This document shows, piece after piece, positions 1 through 7,419 of a DNA stretch of 64,000 bases. The stretch's first letter is position 1. The number at the start of each line of letters is the position of its first letter. Origin of the DNA: DASSUW01 sp963803335 (GTDB lineage: Bacteria > Actinomycetota > Thermoleophilia > Solirubrobacterales > Solirubrobacteraceae); NCBI GenBank assembly GCA_963803335.1, contig CAWDME010000013.1:186001-250000 (forward strand), read 5' to 3'. The notes below the pieces were generated by a model. The model did no database searches, was not told the DNA's origin, and saw only the letters and a list, made by a program, of their open reading frames with translations. The position numbers were made by a program, and so were the translations under genes.

Positions 1-413
1 CGCTCGGCGCGCTGCTCGACGGCATCCCCGAGCAGGCGGTGCTCGGCATCGGCGTCGCCGCCGGGTCGGGCGTCAGCGTCGGCTTGCTGGCCGCGATCTT
101 CATCTCCAACCTGCCGGAGGCGGTCGGATCGTCGACCGCCATGGCCGCGGACGGCACGCCACGCCGCACGATCATCCGGCTGTGGGTCATCGTCGCCGTG
201 ATCTGCACGCTCGCCTCGGTGGCGGGCTTCGCGATCGCCGACACCGTCTCCGGCAACGTGCAAGGGGCGATCGACGGTTTCGCCGCGGGCGCGCTGCTCG
301 TCATGCTGATCGACGAGATGATCCCAGATGCCGCCAAGGCGGCCGGTGACATCGCCGGCCTCCTCACGGTGCTCGGCTTCGCCGTCGCCGCCGCGCTGTC
401 CGCCGTAAGCTAG
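1..413 (+). CDS. ZIP-family-like metal transporter, C-terminal part
   Basis: The gene enters from the left edge; its frame is open from base 3 and 136 codons are visible. The polytopic membrane sequence carries an LDGIPEQ motif followed about 30 residues later by SNLPEAVGSS. These resemble the paired metal-site helices of ZIP zinc/iron permeases, although the usual His residues are replaced. At least three hydrophobic segments are visible and it ends in a helix with no tail. Its TAG stop shares the four bases CTAG with the stop of the convergent gene. Family assignment is moderate because the N-terminal half is missing. Confidence 0.6.
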   Translation, partial: LGALLDGIPEQAVLGIGVAAGSGVSVGLLAAIFISNLPEAVGSSTAMAADGTPRRTIIRLWVIVAVICTLASVAGFAIADTVSGNVQGAIDGFAAGALLVMLIDEMIPDAAKAAGDIAGLLTVLGFAVAAALSAVS

Positions 414-730
414 GCGGCGCGGGCGCGCCGCGGCGGCAGCGCGAAGTCGTCGGCGCCGATCAGGTCGCCCTCCAGGGCCGGGACCAGGCAGGCGGCAAGA
501 GCCTCCATGTTCTCGGTCACCGACCGCTCGTAGGCGGCGACGATCTCCTCCCGCCACTCGCTCTGGCGGCGGTCGAGCTCGGCCATGTCGGCGCGTGTGT
601 ACGGCGCCTTGAGGTGGGTCATGCACTCCGGGCAGCGCAGGTCGACCAGCACGTCCTGGTCACCCTGTGGCTCGCACCGCAGCGGCTGCAGAAAGCACGA
701 TCCGCAGCTCGGGCAGGAGGACAGCGCCAT
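410..730 (-). CDS. Small zinc-ribbon protein of unknown function
   Basis: 106 residues. The N-terminal third holds two Cys pairs (CPSCGSC and RCPEC) about 25 residues apart, as in a zinc ribbon. The rest is charged and probably helical (EWREEIVAAYERS) with an Arg-rich end. I recognise no family. The start is fixed by the overlap: its ATG (bases 730-728) shares CATG with the ATG of the divergent esterase. A TACTTT box at 744-739 sits 8 nt upstream, so translation may be leaderless. At the other end it shares CTAG with the neighbouring stop, so it has no private flanking DNA. Cytosolic. Confidence 0.6.
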   Translation of the reverse strand: MALSSCPSCGSCFLQPLRCEPQGDQDVLVDLRCPECMTHLKAPYTRADMAELDRRQSEWREEIVAAYERSVTENMEALAACLVPALEGDLIGADDFALPPRRARAA

Positions 731-1535
731 GATGCGCGAAAGTAGACCTATGCTCGGACGGAACCTCGCAGCCTTGCTCGCCGCGCTCGCCCTCAGCGGC
801 TGTGGTGCCGACGATGCGCCGGCGGGCGTCCGCGTCGCCGGCTCGGCCGTCCACAGCAAGGCAGTGCGCAAGGACATGGCCGTAAGAGTCGTCGTGCCCG
901 ACGGTGGCGGCCGGCGGCCGCTGCTCGTGTTCCTCCACGGCCGCGGCGGCGACGACGGCTCGTACCTGCACAAGCCGTTCTTCGCCGCGCTGAAGGCACT
1001 CGGCACCCGCGCGCCGGTCGTCGCGTTCCCCGACGGCGCCGAGGACAAGTACTGGCACAATCGCCGCAGCGGCGACTGGGGCCGCTACGTCATGCGCGAG
1101 GTGATCCCGCAGGTGACGCGCGAGTTCCATACCGACCGCCACCGCGTCGCCATCGGCGGCATCTCGATGGGCGGATTCGGCGCGTTCGACCTCGCGCGGC
1201 TGCACCCGCGTCGCTTCTGCGCGGTCGGCGGCCACTCGCCCGCCCTCTGGCGCACCGGCGGCGAGACCGCGCCGGGCGCGTTCGACGACGCCGCGGACTT
1301 CGCCCGCCACGACGTCGTCGCCGGCGCGGGCCGGCTCACCGGCCTACCCGTCTGGCTCGACGCGGGCGACCGCGATCCGTTCCGGCCGGGCGACGCCGCG
1401 TTCGCCGCCAACCTGCGCGCAGCGGGCGCGCATCCGAGGATCCGCCAGTGGCCCGGCGGCCACGACGGCGACTACTGGGACGCCCACTGGCGCGACTATC
1501 TGCGCTTCTACGCTCGCGCGCTCAAGCGCTGCTAG
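729..1535 (+). CDS. Lipoprotein alpha/beta-hydrolase, esterase D / feruloyl-esterase type
   Basis: 268 residues. A short basic N-terminus, a hydrophobic run and the lipobox LALSGC predict a lipid-anchored, exported protein. The body is a putative-esterase fold: LLVFLHGRGGDD (oxyanion strand), the nucleophile elbow GISMGG, an acid in LDAGDRDP and a late His in PGGHDGDYW. The acyl substrate cannot be named. I chose ATG 729 because GGAGG at 716-720 lies 8 nt upstream; ATG 732 and 750 are alternatives and all keep the signal peptide. The start overlaps that of the divergent zinc-ribbon gene, and the stop shares CTAG with the convergent cupredoxin gene. Confidence 0.8.
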   Translation: MMRESRPMLGRNLAALLAALALSGCGADDAPAGVRVAGSAVHSKAVRKDMAVRVVVPDGGGRRPLLVFLHGRGGDDGSYLHKPFFAALKALGTRAPVVAFPDGAEDKYWHNRRSGDWGRYVMREVIPQVTREFHTDRHRVAIGGISMGGFGAFDLARLHPRRFCAVGGHSPALWRTGGETAPGAFDDAADFARHDVVAGAGRLTGLPVWLDAGDRDPFRPGDAAFAANLRAAGAHPRIRQWPGGHDGDYWDAHWRDYLRFYARALKRC

Positions 1536-1885
1536 TGCTTGACGCGGATCGTCATCCGCATGCCCTCGTGGAGCGTGCAGACGATCGAGTACTTGCCGGG
1601 GACCGTCAGCTTGCGCTTGAAGCGGTAGTCCGACGCGGCGGGCTGCGAGTGGAACTTCTTCACGTGCTTGGGCCCCGACTTGAGCTTGACGTCGTGGACG
1701 TCGCCCGCCGTCTCAAACCCCGGCCACTTCCAGGTGACGGTCGTGCCGCGCTTGACGCTGAGCGTCTTCGGCAGGAAGTAGTTGTCGCCGATCTTGACGG
1801 TCTTGCGTGGAGCCGCCAGGGCCGGCGCCGCGCTCACCAGGAGCGCGGCGCCGGCGACGACGGCCGTTATGGATTGGAACCTCAC
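1532..1885 (-). CDS. Secreted plastocyanin-like cupredoxin
   Basis: 117 residues: a cleavable signal peptide (to about Ala25, PALAA) and one cupredoxin domain. The type-1 copper ligands are visible in order: His64 (DVHDV), Cys103, His106 and Met109 in C-x2-H-x2-M. It is likely a periplasmic or extracellular one-electron carrier. GTG start 1885 overlaps the TGA of the beta-helix gene (GTGA). It is therefore the third gene of a translationally coupled operon, after the multicopper oxidase and the beta-helix protein, and a plausible electron donor or acceptor for the oxidase (inference). Confidence 0.85.
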   Translation of the reverse strand: MRFQSITAVVAGAALLVSAAPALAAPRKTVKIGDNYFLPKTLSVKRGTTVTWKWPGFETAGDVHDVKLKSGPKHVKKFHSQPAASDYRFKRKLTVPGKYSIVCTLHEGMRMTIRVKH

Positions 1886-3174
1886 GGCTTGTAGACCTGC
1901 AGCGGCTTGTAGCCCTTGAACGGCGGGTGGCCCAGCGGCTGGCGCCAGCCGTTGACGGCGTTAGCCCCGGCCCAGCTGAGCATCTTGTCGTAGGTCGACT
2001 GGCTGAACGTGTTCTTGCCCGTGCACGGGTTGATTGCGTTCGGATCCAGCACGGTGTCCGTCGGCGCCACCGTGAAGCAGTTGTCGCTGCCCTGGCCGGC
2101 GTACACGATGTCGTAGCCGTTCGTGTCCTTGCCGCCGAGCCCGAACGCGTTGCCCTTGACGATGTTGCGGTCGAACGTGGCCGCGTCGGGATGCTTGCTG
2201 ACCAGGAAGCTGTCGATGCCCGCGACGCCGCCGAGGTAGTTGCCGAAGATCCGGTTGTTCTCGACCCGGTTGTCACGGCCGCCGAGGAAGATGATCCCCG
2301 TGCCGATCGGGACCAGGGCCGACGTCGCCTGGTTGTTGACCTTGAACGGCGGATGCCCGGTGTGGAAGTTGAAGTTGTTCCAGAAGATGTCGTTGTCGAT
2401 GATCTCGTTGTGCTCGGGCGGCGGGTCCTTCTCGGAGTCCAGCGCGTTGGGGACGATGCCGACGCCGTTGTTGTAGAAGCGGCTCTTGGTGATCGTCACG
2501 TAGCGCATGTTGGTGGCGCTGAAGCCGATCGGGCTTCCCCAGCCGGAGACGTTCTTGACGATTGACTGCTTGTGCTTGGGCGTCTGGATGGGCGTCTGCC
2601 CGATGTAGAAGGCGCCGTCGTTGACGTAGTACGCCTCCGAGTTGAGCATCCGGCCGCCGACCGAGTTGAACGCGTACAGGCCGTACACCCCGGTGTGCTG
2701 CGCCACGAGGTGGTTCATGGTGTAGCCGGTGACGTTCGTGACGAAGAAGCCGTTGGACTTGTAGTCACGGGCGAAGAATCCGTCGATGGTCACCTGGTCG
2801 GCGTCGTTGACGAACACCGCGTTCTGCATCTTGCCCTTGGCGCGCATCACGACCTTGCGCGGGTGCTTCGGGTTGCCGAGCAGCCGGAGGTAGCGCTTCT
2901 TCTTGCCGGAGATCGTGACGGCCTCGCGGTAGGTGCCGTTGGACACGCGGATCGTGTCGCCGGCGCGCGCCTTGTTGACCGCCTTCTGGATCGTGCGGAA
3001 GTCGCAGCGGCCCTTCTTGTGGCACACGGTGAGCGTGTGGTGGGGGCCCTTGGGCTTGGGCTGGACCTTGCCCGGGTCCTTGGGCGCGGGATACGTCTGG
3101 GCGCTCGCGCCGGCGGGCACGAGCAGGGCGACCGCCAATAGGGCGGCAGGCGCGAAGCGCAGTGATGAGCGGAT
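1882..3174 (-). CDS. Secreted right-handed parallel beta-helix protein
   Basis: About 430 residues. After a signal peptide (ALLAVALLVPAGASA) and a Pro/Lys-rich linker comes a Cys-x5-Cys pair (CHKKGRC) and then TIQKAV-x-AGDTIRVSNGTY, the usual entry of a pectate-lyase/NosD-like beta-helix. Repeating rungs rich in N, G, V and I follow (SRFYNNGVG, NRIFGNYLGG, NIVKGNAFG). No catalytic residues can be named. No ATG, GTG or TTG lies where the signal peptide must begin. An ATC at 3174-3172 sits 5-8 nt after AAGGAGGAGGT, which overlaps the oxidase TAA stop, so AUC is the likely start. A CTG at 3162 and a TTG further in are worse placed. It is the middle gene of the copper operon. Confidence 0.75.
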   Translation of the reverse strand: MRSSLRFAPAALLAVALLVPAGASAQTYPAPKDPGKVQPKPKGPHHTLTVCHKKGRCDFRTIQKAVNKARAGDTIRVSNGTYREAVTISGKKKRYLRLLGNPKHPRKVVMRAKGKMQNAVFVNDADQVTIDGFFARDYKSNGFFVTNVTGYTMNHLVAQHTGVYGLYAFNSVGGRMLNSEAYYVNDGAFYIGQTPIQTPKHKQSIVKNVSGWGSPIGFSATNMRYVTITKSRFYNNGVGIVPNALDSEKDPPPEHNEIIDNDIFWNNFNFHTGHPPFKVNNQATSALVPIGTGIIFLGGRDNRVENNRIFGNYLGGVAGIDSFLVSKHPDAATFDRNIVKGNAFGLGGKDTNGYDIVYAGQGSDNCFTVAPTDTVLDPNAINPCTGKNTFSQSTYDKMLSWAGANAVNGWRQPLGHPPFKGYKPLQVYKP

Positions 3175-3187
3175 GGTGACCTCCTCC

Positions 3188-4243
3188 TTAAGGGTCCACC
3201 ACGTACCAGCCCGCCATCCCCGTGTTCTGGTGGGTGAAGACGTGGCAGTGGTAGAGCCAGCGACCCGGGTTGTCCTCGACGAAGCGGGCCGTGACCGACT
3301 CGTTCGGCCCCATCGCCGGGTTGTCGACGAAGGCCCCCGCTGGATCCCTCCAGCGGTGGCCGTGGATGTGAAACGTGTGGAAGTTCGAGTCCATGCCAAG
3401 TGCGTTGATCTCGACGTCCTCGCCCACGCGCGAGCGCAGCGTCGGCGTGTTGCCCGCGTACGCGCGGCCGTTGAAGCACTGCAGGTTCTCCTCGCGGCCG
3501 GTGATCGGCGGCGGCAGCTCGTGCGCGAACAGGCAGTACACGCGGTTCGGCGACGGAGCGCCCTTCGGGCGGACGATGACCGCGCCGAACAGGCCCCGGA
3601 ACGTGTTCAGCGTGTGGTTCGGGCCGTGGTCGTGGTACGGCCAGACCCCCACCGACTCCGGCACGCATTCCCACTGATACGTGAAGGTGTCGCCCGGGGC
3701 GATGAACCCGCCCGCGCGCGTGAACTCGCCCATGTAGGCGCCGTCGTACTCGGGGTTGTACTTGACGCCGTGCGGGTGCATCGTGACCGCCTGGCGCAGC
3801 TTCGTGTCGGCGTTGCGGAAGTGGACGACCAGCACGTCGCCGACCTCGGCGACCAGCGTGGGGCCGGGGAGCGACGGCGCGCGCACGTAGCCGGCGAATC
3901 CGGGCGTCATCTCGCGGTACATGAACGCGCGGTACGAGTTGCGGCTGCGCAGCGGGCGGTTGTGCCACTCGTCGCGCTTGAACGGCGTGATCTCCCAGTT
4001 GCGCGTTTCCGCCTGGATCCAGTACTCGCGGCGGATCCCGCCGGGCTGCGGCTGGATCTGCGGCACGTCCTCGGCCGCGGCGAAGCGGCGCGGGCGCCGC
4101 ACGCGGGCCGCGACGGCGTCGGCGCGGGCAAGCGCCTTCGGCCCGTCGACCGCGACGTCCTGGCCGCCGATCGTGCACAGGAGCGCAGCGCCGCCCGCGA
4201 CACCGAAGAACGAGCGGCGCGTGGTGGGGCTCGGCGGCGTCAT
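3188..4243 (-). CDS. Tat-exported two-domain multicopper oxidase
   Basis: 351 residues. The N-terminal TRRSFFGVAGGAAL is a twin-arginine signal. Domain 1 supplies HPHG and YHDHG, and domain 2 supplies FHIHGH and YHCHVFTHQNTGM. Together these are the four His motifs of the trinuclear centre, with a type-1 site (His, Cys, His, Met) only in domain 2. That is the layout of small-laccase-like two-domain oxidases, and the length fits. It probably oxidises phenols, metals or a small redox protein using O2. It is first in an operon with the beta-helix and cupredoxin genes and is divergent from a TetR gene. A TACGCT -10-like box (4259-4254) abuts the palindromic operator. Confidence 0.88.
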   Translation of the reverse strand: MTPPSPTTRRSFFGVAGGAALLCTIGGQDVAVDGPKALARADAVAARVRRPRRFAAAEDVPQIQPQPGGIRREYWIQAETRNWEITPFKRDEWHNRPLRSRNSYRAFMYREMTPGFAGYVRAPSLPGPTLVAEVGDVLVVHFRNADTKLRQAVTMHPHGVKYNPEYDGAYMGEFTRAGGFIAPGDTFTYQWECVPESVGVWPYHDHGPNHTLNTFRGLFGAVIVRPKGAPSPNRVYCLFAHELPPPITGREENLQCFNGRAYAGNTPTLRSRVGEDVEINALGMDSNFHTFHIHGHRWRDPAGAFVDNPAMGPNESVTARFVEDNPGRWLYHCHVFTHQNTGMAGWYVVDP

Positions 4244-4259
4244 GCGGTCGCGAAGCGTA

Positions 4260-4283
4260 GTACAAGTACGTCCGTACTGGTAC
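4260..4283. promoter_or_regulatory. Palindromic operator between multicopper oxidase and TetR genes
   Basis: A 24-bp inverted repeat, GTACAAGTACG-TC-CGTACTGGTAC, has one mismatch in 11 paired positions and a perfect 6-2-6 core (AGTACG/CGTACT). It fills the 41-bp divergent gap. On the left it abuts a TACGCT box for the oxidase operon; on the right it overlaps a TACGGT box (4281-4286) for the regulator. This is the expected place for TetR autoregulation plus control of the copper operon. Confidence 0.65.
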
Positions 4284-4284
4284 G

Positions 4285-4890
4285 GTGCCGCACGTGCCCG
4301 CCGCCACCGGCTCCCGCGCCGAGGCCTCAGAACGCGTTCGCGATGCCATCGTCGGCGCGACGGTGCGCGTCGTCGCCCGCGAGGGTGTTTCCGCGGTTAC
4401 GCACCGCCGGGTGGCCTCCGAGGCGGGCGTCTCGCTGTCCTCGACCACGTGGCACTTCGCCGACAAGAGCGAGATCCTCGAGGCCGCGCTGCGCTGGACG
4501 GCCCGGCGCGAGGTGGCGCGGATCGCCGAGATCGCCGACGGGCTGGGCGGCGCCGACTTCGACCCCGCCGCATGGGCCGACGAGCTGTCCGCCTGGCTGC
4601 TCGAGCAGGTCACCGGCGAGCGCGAGGTCGCGGTGGCGCTCTACCGGCTGCAGATCGAGCTGCTCGGATCGCCGCAGGCGCGCCGGGTGCACCGTGAGTG
4701 GGGGAGGGAGCTGCGCCGGCTGGGCGACAGCGTGCTCGAGCACTCGGCCACGCTCACGCCGGACCTCGACATCCGGCTCGTCGTCGCCGCACTCGACGGG
4801 CTGCGCCTGAGCGTGCTCAGCTCGGGCGACTCCGACACGTCGTGGGTCCGGCCCGCGGTGCACAGGCAGCTGCGCTCGCTCCTCGGCTGA
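4285..4890 (+). CDS. TetR-family transcriptional regulator
   Basis: 201 residues. The N-terminal helix-turn-helix is at about residues 36-60 (VSAVTHRRVASEAGVS then WHFADKSEIL), the TetR signature. The C-terminal ligand domain is helical and of unknown specificity. The 41-bp gap to the divergent multicopper oxidase holds a 24-bp palindrome, so it most likely represses that operon and itself. GTG 4285 is possible. GTG 4294 is better placed if translation is leaderless, because the TACGGT box at 4281-4286 ends 7 nt before it. The inducer is unknown; copper or a phenolic would suit the neighbours but is only a guess. Confidence 0.85.
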   Translation: MPHVPAATGSRAEASERVRDAIVGATVRVVAREGVSAVTHRRVASEAGVSLSSTTWHFADKSEILEAALRWTARREVARIAEIADGLGGADFDPAAWADELSAWLLEQVTGEREVAVALYRLQIELLGSPQARRVHREWGRELRRLGDSVLEHSATLTPDLDIRLVVAALDGLRLSVLSSGDSDTSWVRPAVHRQLRSLLG

Positions 4891-4892
4891 AG

Positions 4893-4898
4893 TAGTGT
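4893..4898 (+). promoter_or_regulatory. Probable -10 box (TAGTGT), leaderless start
   Basis: TAGTGT ends 6 nt before ATG 4905 and no Shine-Dalgarno is present. This is the spacing expected when transcription starts at the start codon. Confidence 0.4.
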
Positions 4899-4904
4899 CC
4901 GTTT

Positions 4905-5114
4905 ATGGAGGCCGAGCGCCTCACCGCCGAGTGCCCGCGCTGCGGCAAGGTCTTCGAGACCTGGGCTCTCGGCACGCCGGACCTCGACGCCGATCCCGCG
5001 CTCGGCGATCCCGGCTGGATGTTCGCCGCCTCCGAGGCGACCTGCCCGCACTGCGGACACACAAGCTGCTGCTCAGGGCTTGCGGCCGAACGCGAGGCCT
5101 GGCAAAGCCAGTAG
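4905..5114 (+). CDS. Small double-CxxC zinc-ribbon protein
   Basis: 69 residues with CPRCG near the start and CPHCG about 40 residues later, followed by a CC pair: a probable zinc ribbon. No family recognised. Codon use matches the neighbours, and a TAGTGT -10-like box 6 nt before the ATG suggests a leaderless message. It lies just downstream of the TetR gene and before the GGDEF-EAL gene. Its role is unknown; small zinc ribbons often bind RNA or protein partners. Confidence 0.6.
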   Translation: MEAERLTAECPRCGKVFETWALGTPDLDADPALGDPGWMFAASEATCPHCGHTSCCSGLAAEREAWQSQ

Positions 5115-5117
5115 TGA

Positions 5118-7046
5118 GTGCAGTTTTCTCGCCATCTGCCGATGTTCTGGCAGATGGCGGACACCGACGTCGCGCTCGAACGCCTGCCGTGGACCGTGCG
5201 GGCCTCCCGGCCTGCCCGCGCCCTGGCCGCCGCGCGTGCGTGGCTGCCGCAGGGGCAGATGCTCCCCGAGCACATCCTCCGCCGCCGCCACCACACGATC
5301 GTGTGGCTGCTGTGGATGCACGTCGTCGGCCTGACGATCTTCGGTCTCGCGATGGGCCAGACCGTCGCCCACATGGCCTTCGAGGGCACGCTGATGGCGG
5401 GCCCCGCCGTGATGGCGACCTCCGAGTGGGTCGGCCTGCGCATGCGCGTGGCCGCCGCCTCGTTCGGCCTGATCACCGCCTCGGCCATGCTCGTGCACCT
5501 CTCGGGCGGGGTCATCGAAGCGCACTTCCACTTCTTCGTGATGATCGGCGTCCTCACCCTGTACCAGGACTGGATGGCGTTCGGGATCGCGATCGGCTAC
5601 GTCGTCGTGCACCACGGCGTCGTCGGCGTCATCGCGCCCGAGCAGGTCTACAACCACCCTGACGCGATCGCTCACCCGTGGCGCTGGGCGATGATCCACG
5701 GCGGCTTCGTGCTCGCCGCGAGCGCTGCCCACGTGGTCGCCTGGCGCACGAACGAGAACCAGCTGCTGCGCGACCCGCTGACCGGCCTGCCCAGCCGTCT
5801 GCTCTTCAGCAACCGCGTCACGCAGGCGCTCGAGCGCCTGCAGCGCCGCCGCGGCAGCCACGTCGCCGTGCTCTTCCTCGACCTCGACCGCTTCAAGGTC
5901 ATCAACGACAGCCTCGGCCACGCCGCCGGCGACAAGCTGATCGTCGCGGTCGCCGAGCGGCTGCGCCACGCGCTGCGCCGGCACGAGACCGTGTCGCGCT
6001 TCGGCGGCGATGAGTTCGCGATCCTCTGCGAGGACATCCGCGACGAGCAGGACGCGATCGCGGTCGGCGAGCGCGTGCTCAAGGCGTTCAGCAGCCCCTT
6101 CAACCTCACGCACGGCGAGGCCGTGACCACCGCCAGCCTCGGCATCGCGCTGTCGGCCGACCCCGACCAGGACGTCGGCAACCTGATCCGCGACGCCGAC
6201 GCCGCGATGTACCGCGCCAAGGAGGCCGGCGGCGGCCGGCTGATGCTGTTCGACGAGGTCACACGCCAGCGCGCGCTCACGCGCCTGCACACCGAGAACG
6301 CGCTGCGGCGCGCGATCGAGCAGGAGGAGTTCCGCGTCTACTTCCAACCCGAGGTATCCGTGGAGACCGGCGCCATCGTCGGCATCGAGGCGCTCGTGCG
6401 CTGGGAGCACCCCGAACGCGGGATCGTCGGCCCGGATGCGTTCATCGGGCTAGCCGAGGAGACCGGCCTGATCGTCCCGATCGGCACCTGGGTCCTGCAC
6501 GAGGCCTGCCGCCTCGCGCGCGCCTGGCAGGCCGAGCGCAGCGCCGACGACCCGCTCGTCGTGCGCGTCAACGTCTCCGCCCGCCAGCTCGCCGCCGACG
6601 ATCTGATCGACGTCGTGGCCGACGCGCTCGAGCGCAGCGGCGTCGAGCCCGAGCACCTGTGCCTCGAGGTCACCGAGAGCGTGCTCGTCGAGGACCCGGA
6701 CGCCTCGGCCGGCAAGCTCGCCGCGCTCAAGCAGCTCGGCGTGAAGATCGCGGTCGACGACTTCGGCACCGGCTACTCGTCGCTCGAGTACCTGCGGCGC
6801 TTCCCGGTCGACTGCGTGAAGATCGACCGCTCGTTCGTGCGCGGCATCCCGCACTCGAGCGAGGACGTCGCGATCGTCAACGCCGTGATCGACCTCGGCC
6901 ACGCGCTTGGCCTGTCGGTCACCGCCGAGGGCGTCGAGACCGACGACCAACTCGACCGCCTGCAGCTCAACGGCTGCGACACCGCTCAGGGCTTCCTCTT
7001 CAGCCGCCCCGAGCACCCCGACGTCGTCGAGCGCCTGCTGCGTTAG
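5118..7046 (+). CDS. Membrane-anchored GGDEF-EAL cyclic-di-GMP protein
   Basis: 642 residues from GTG 5118, or 630 from ATG 5154. Residues about 60-210 form a multi-helix membrane sensor rich in His (EAHFHFF, VVVHHG). A GGDEF domain follows (DPLTGLPSR, FLDLDRFKVINDS, intact GGDEF at 296-300). An EAL domain comes last (EAL at 424-426, DDFGTGYSS, KIDRSFV, AEGVET). Both active sites look complete, so it could make and break c-di-GMP. An 11-bp inverted repeat (5130-5159) covers ATG 5154, which may gate initiation; this leaves the true start open. The signal sensed is unknown. Confidence 0.88.
   Translation: MQFSRHLPMFWQMADTDVALERLPWTVRASRPARALAAARAWLPQGQMLPEHILRRRHHTIVWLLWMHVVGLTIFGLAMGQTVAHMAFEGTLMAGPAVMATSEWVGLRMRVAAASFGLITASAMLVHLSGGVIEAHFHFFVMIGVLTLYQDWMAFGIAIGYVVVHHGVVGVIAPEQVYNHPDAIAHPWRWAMIHGGFVLAASAAHVVAWRTNENQLLRDPLTGLPSRLLFSNRVTQALERLQRRRGSHVAVLFLDLDRFKVINDSLGHAAGDKLIVAVAERLRHALRRHETVSRFGGDEFAILCEDIRDEQDAIAVGERVLKAFSSPFNLTHGEAVTTASLGIALSADPDQDVGNLIRDADAAMYRAKEAGGGRLMLFDEVTRQRALTRLHTENALRRAIEQEEFRVYFQPEVSVETGAIVGIEALVRWEHPERGIVGPDAFIGLAEETGLIVPIGTWVLHEACRLARAWQAERSADDPLVVRVNVSARQLAADDLIDVVADALERSGVEPEHLCLEVTESVLVEDPDASAGKLAALKQLGVKIAVDDFGTGYSSLEYLRRFPVDCVKIDRSFVRGIPHSSEDVAIVNAVIDLGHALGLSVTAEGVETDDQLDRLQLNGCDTAQGFLFSRPEHPDVVERLLR
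5130..5159 (+). promoter_or_regulatory. Perfect 11-bp inverted repeat over the GGDEF-EAL start region
   Basis: CGCCATCTGCC, an 8-nt loop (gatgttct), then GGCAGATGGCG. The right arm contains the in-frame ATG at 5154. No T tract follows, so it is not a classical terminator. It could be an RNA hairpin hiding the start codon or a DNA operator. Confidence 0.45.
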
Positions 7047-7049
7047 GCT
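7044..7049 (+). promoter_or_regulatory. Probable -10 box (TAGGCT), leaderless start
   Basis: TAGGCT overlaps the stop of the GGDEF-EAL gene and ends exactly 7 nt before ATG 7057; no ribosome-binding site is visible. Confidence 0.4.
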
Positions 7050-7056
7050 CGCGCTC

Positions 7057-7419
7057 ATGGACCTCGAGGGCGTAACCATCCGCCGCCGCGAGGACCTCGA
7101 GCGCACCGGCAATTGGCTGCTCGTCCGGCGTTCGCTCGGGGTCGACGCGTTCGGCATGAACCTCGTCGAGATCCCGCCCGGCGAGCGGATCCCCGAGCAC
7201 GACGAGACTGAACGCGACCAGGAGGAGGTCTTCCTGGTGCTCGAGGGCTCGCCGAGCCTGGTGGTTGACGGGCGGGAGATCGAGACGCCGGCCGGGACGT
7301 TCGCGCGGCTTGACCCGCAGCTGTCGCGGACCGTCGTCAACAACAGCGAGGAGCCCGCTGCGGTGCTGATCATCTCGGCACCGCGCTCGAGCGGCTACGA
7401 GCCGATGGAGTGGGCATGA
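7057..7419 (+). CDS. Cupin-domain protein
   Basis: 120 residues. A single small cupin barrel: motif 1-like IPPGERIPEHDETERDQEEVFLVLEG, read here in parts as PGERIPEHDE and EEVFLVLEG, and motif 2 as PAGTFARLDP. His and Glu positions that could bind metal are present. Small cupins span sensors, isomerases and dioxygenases, so no reaction can be named. The ATG lies 7 nt after a TAGGCT -10-like box. Its stop overlaps the start of the PNPOx-like gene (ATGA), so the two are probably co-translated. Confidence 0.75.
   Translation: MDLEGVTIRRREDLERTGNWLLVRRSLGVDAFGMNLVEIPPGERIPEHDETERDQEEVFLVLEGSPSLVVDGREIETPAGTFARLDPQLSRTVVNNSEEPAAVLIISAPRSSGYEPMEWA

Noticed and set aside
2847..4613. Long open frames across the multicopper oxidase in other frames and strands
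   Set aside because: Arg/Pro-rich products with no domain; the oxidase frame has all copper motifs.
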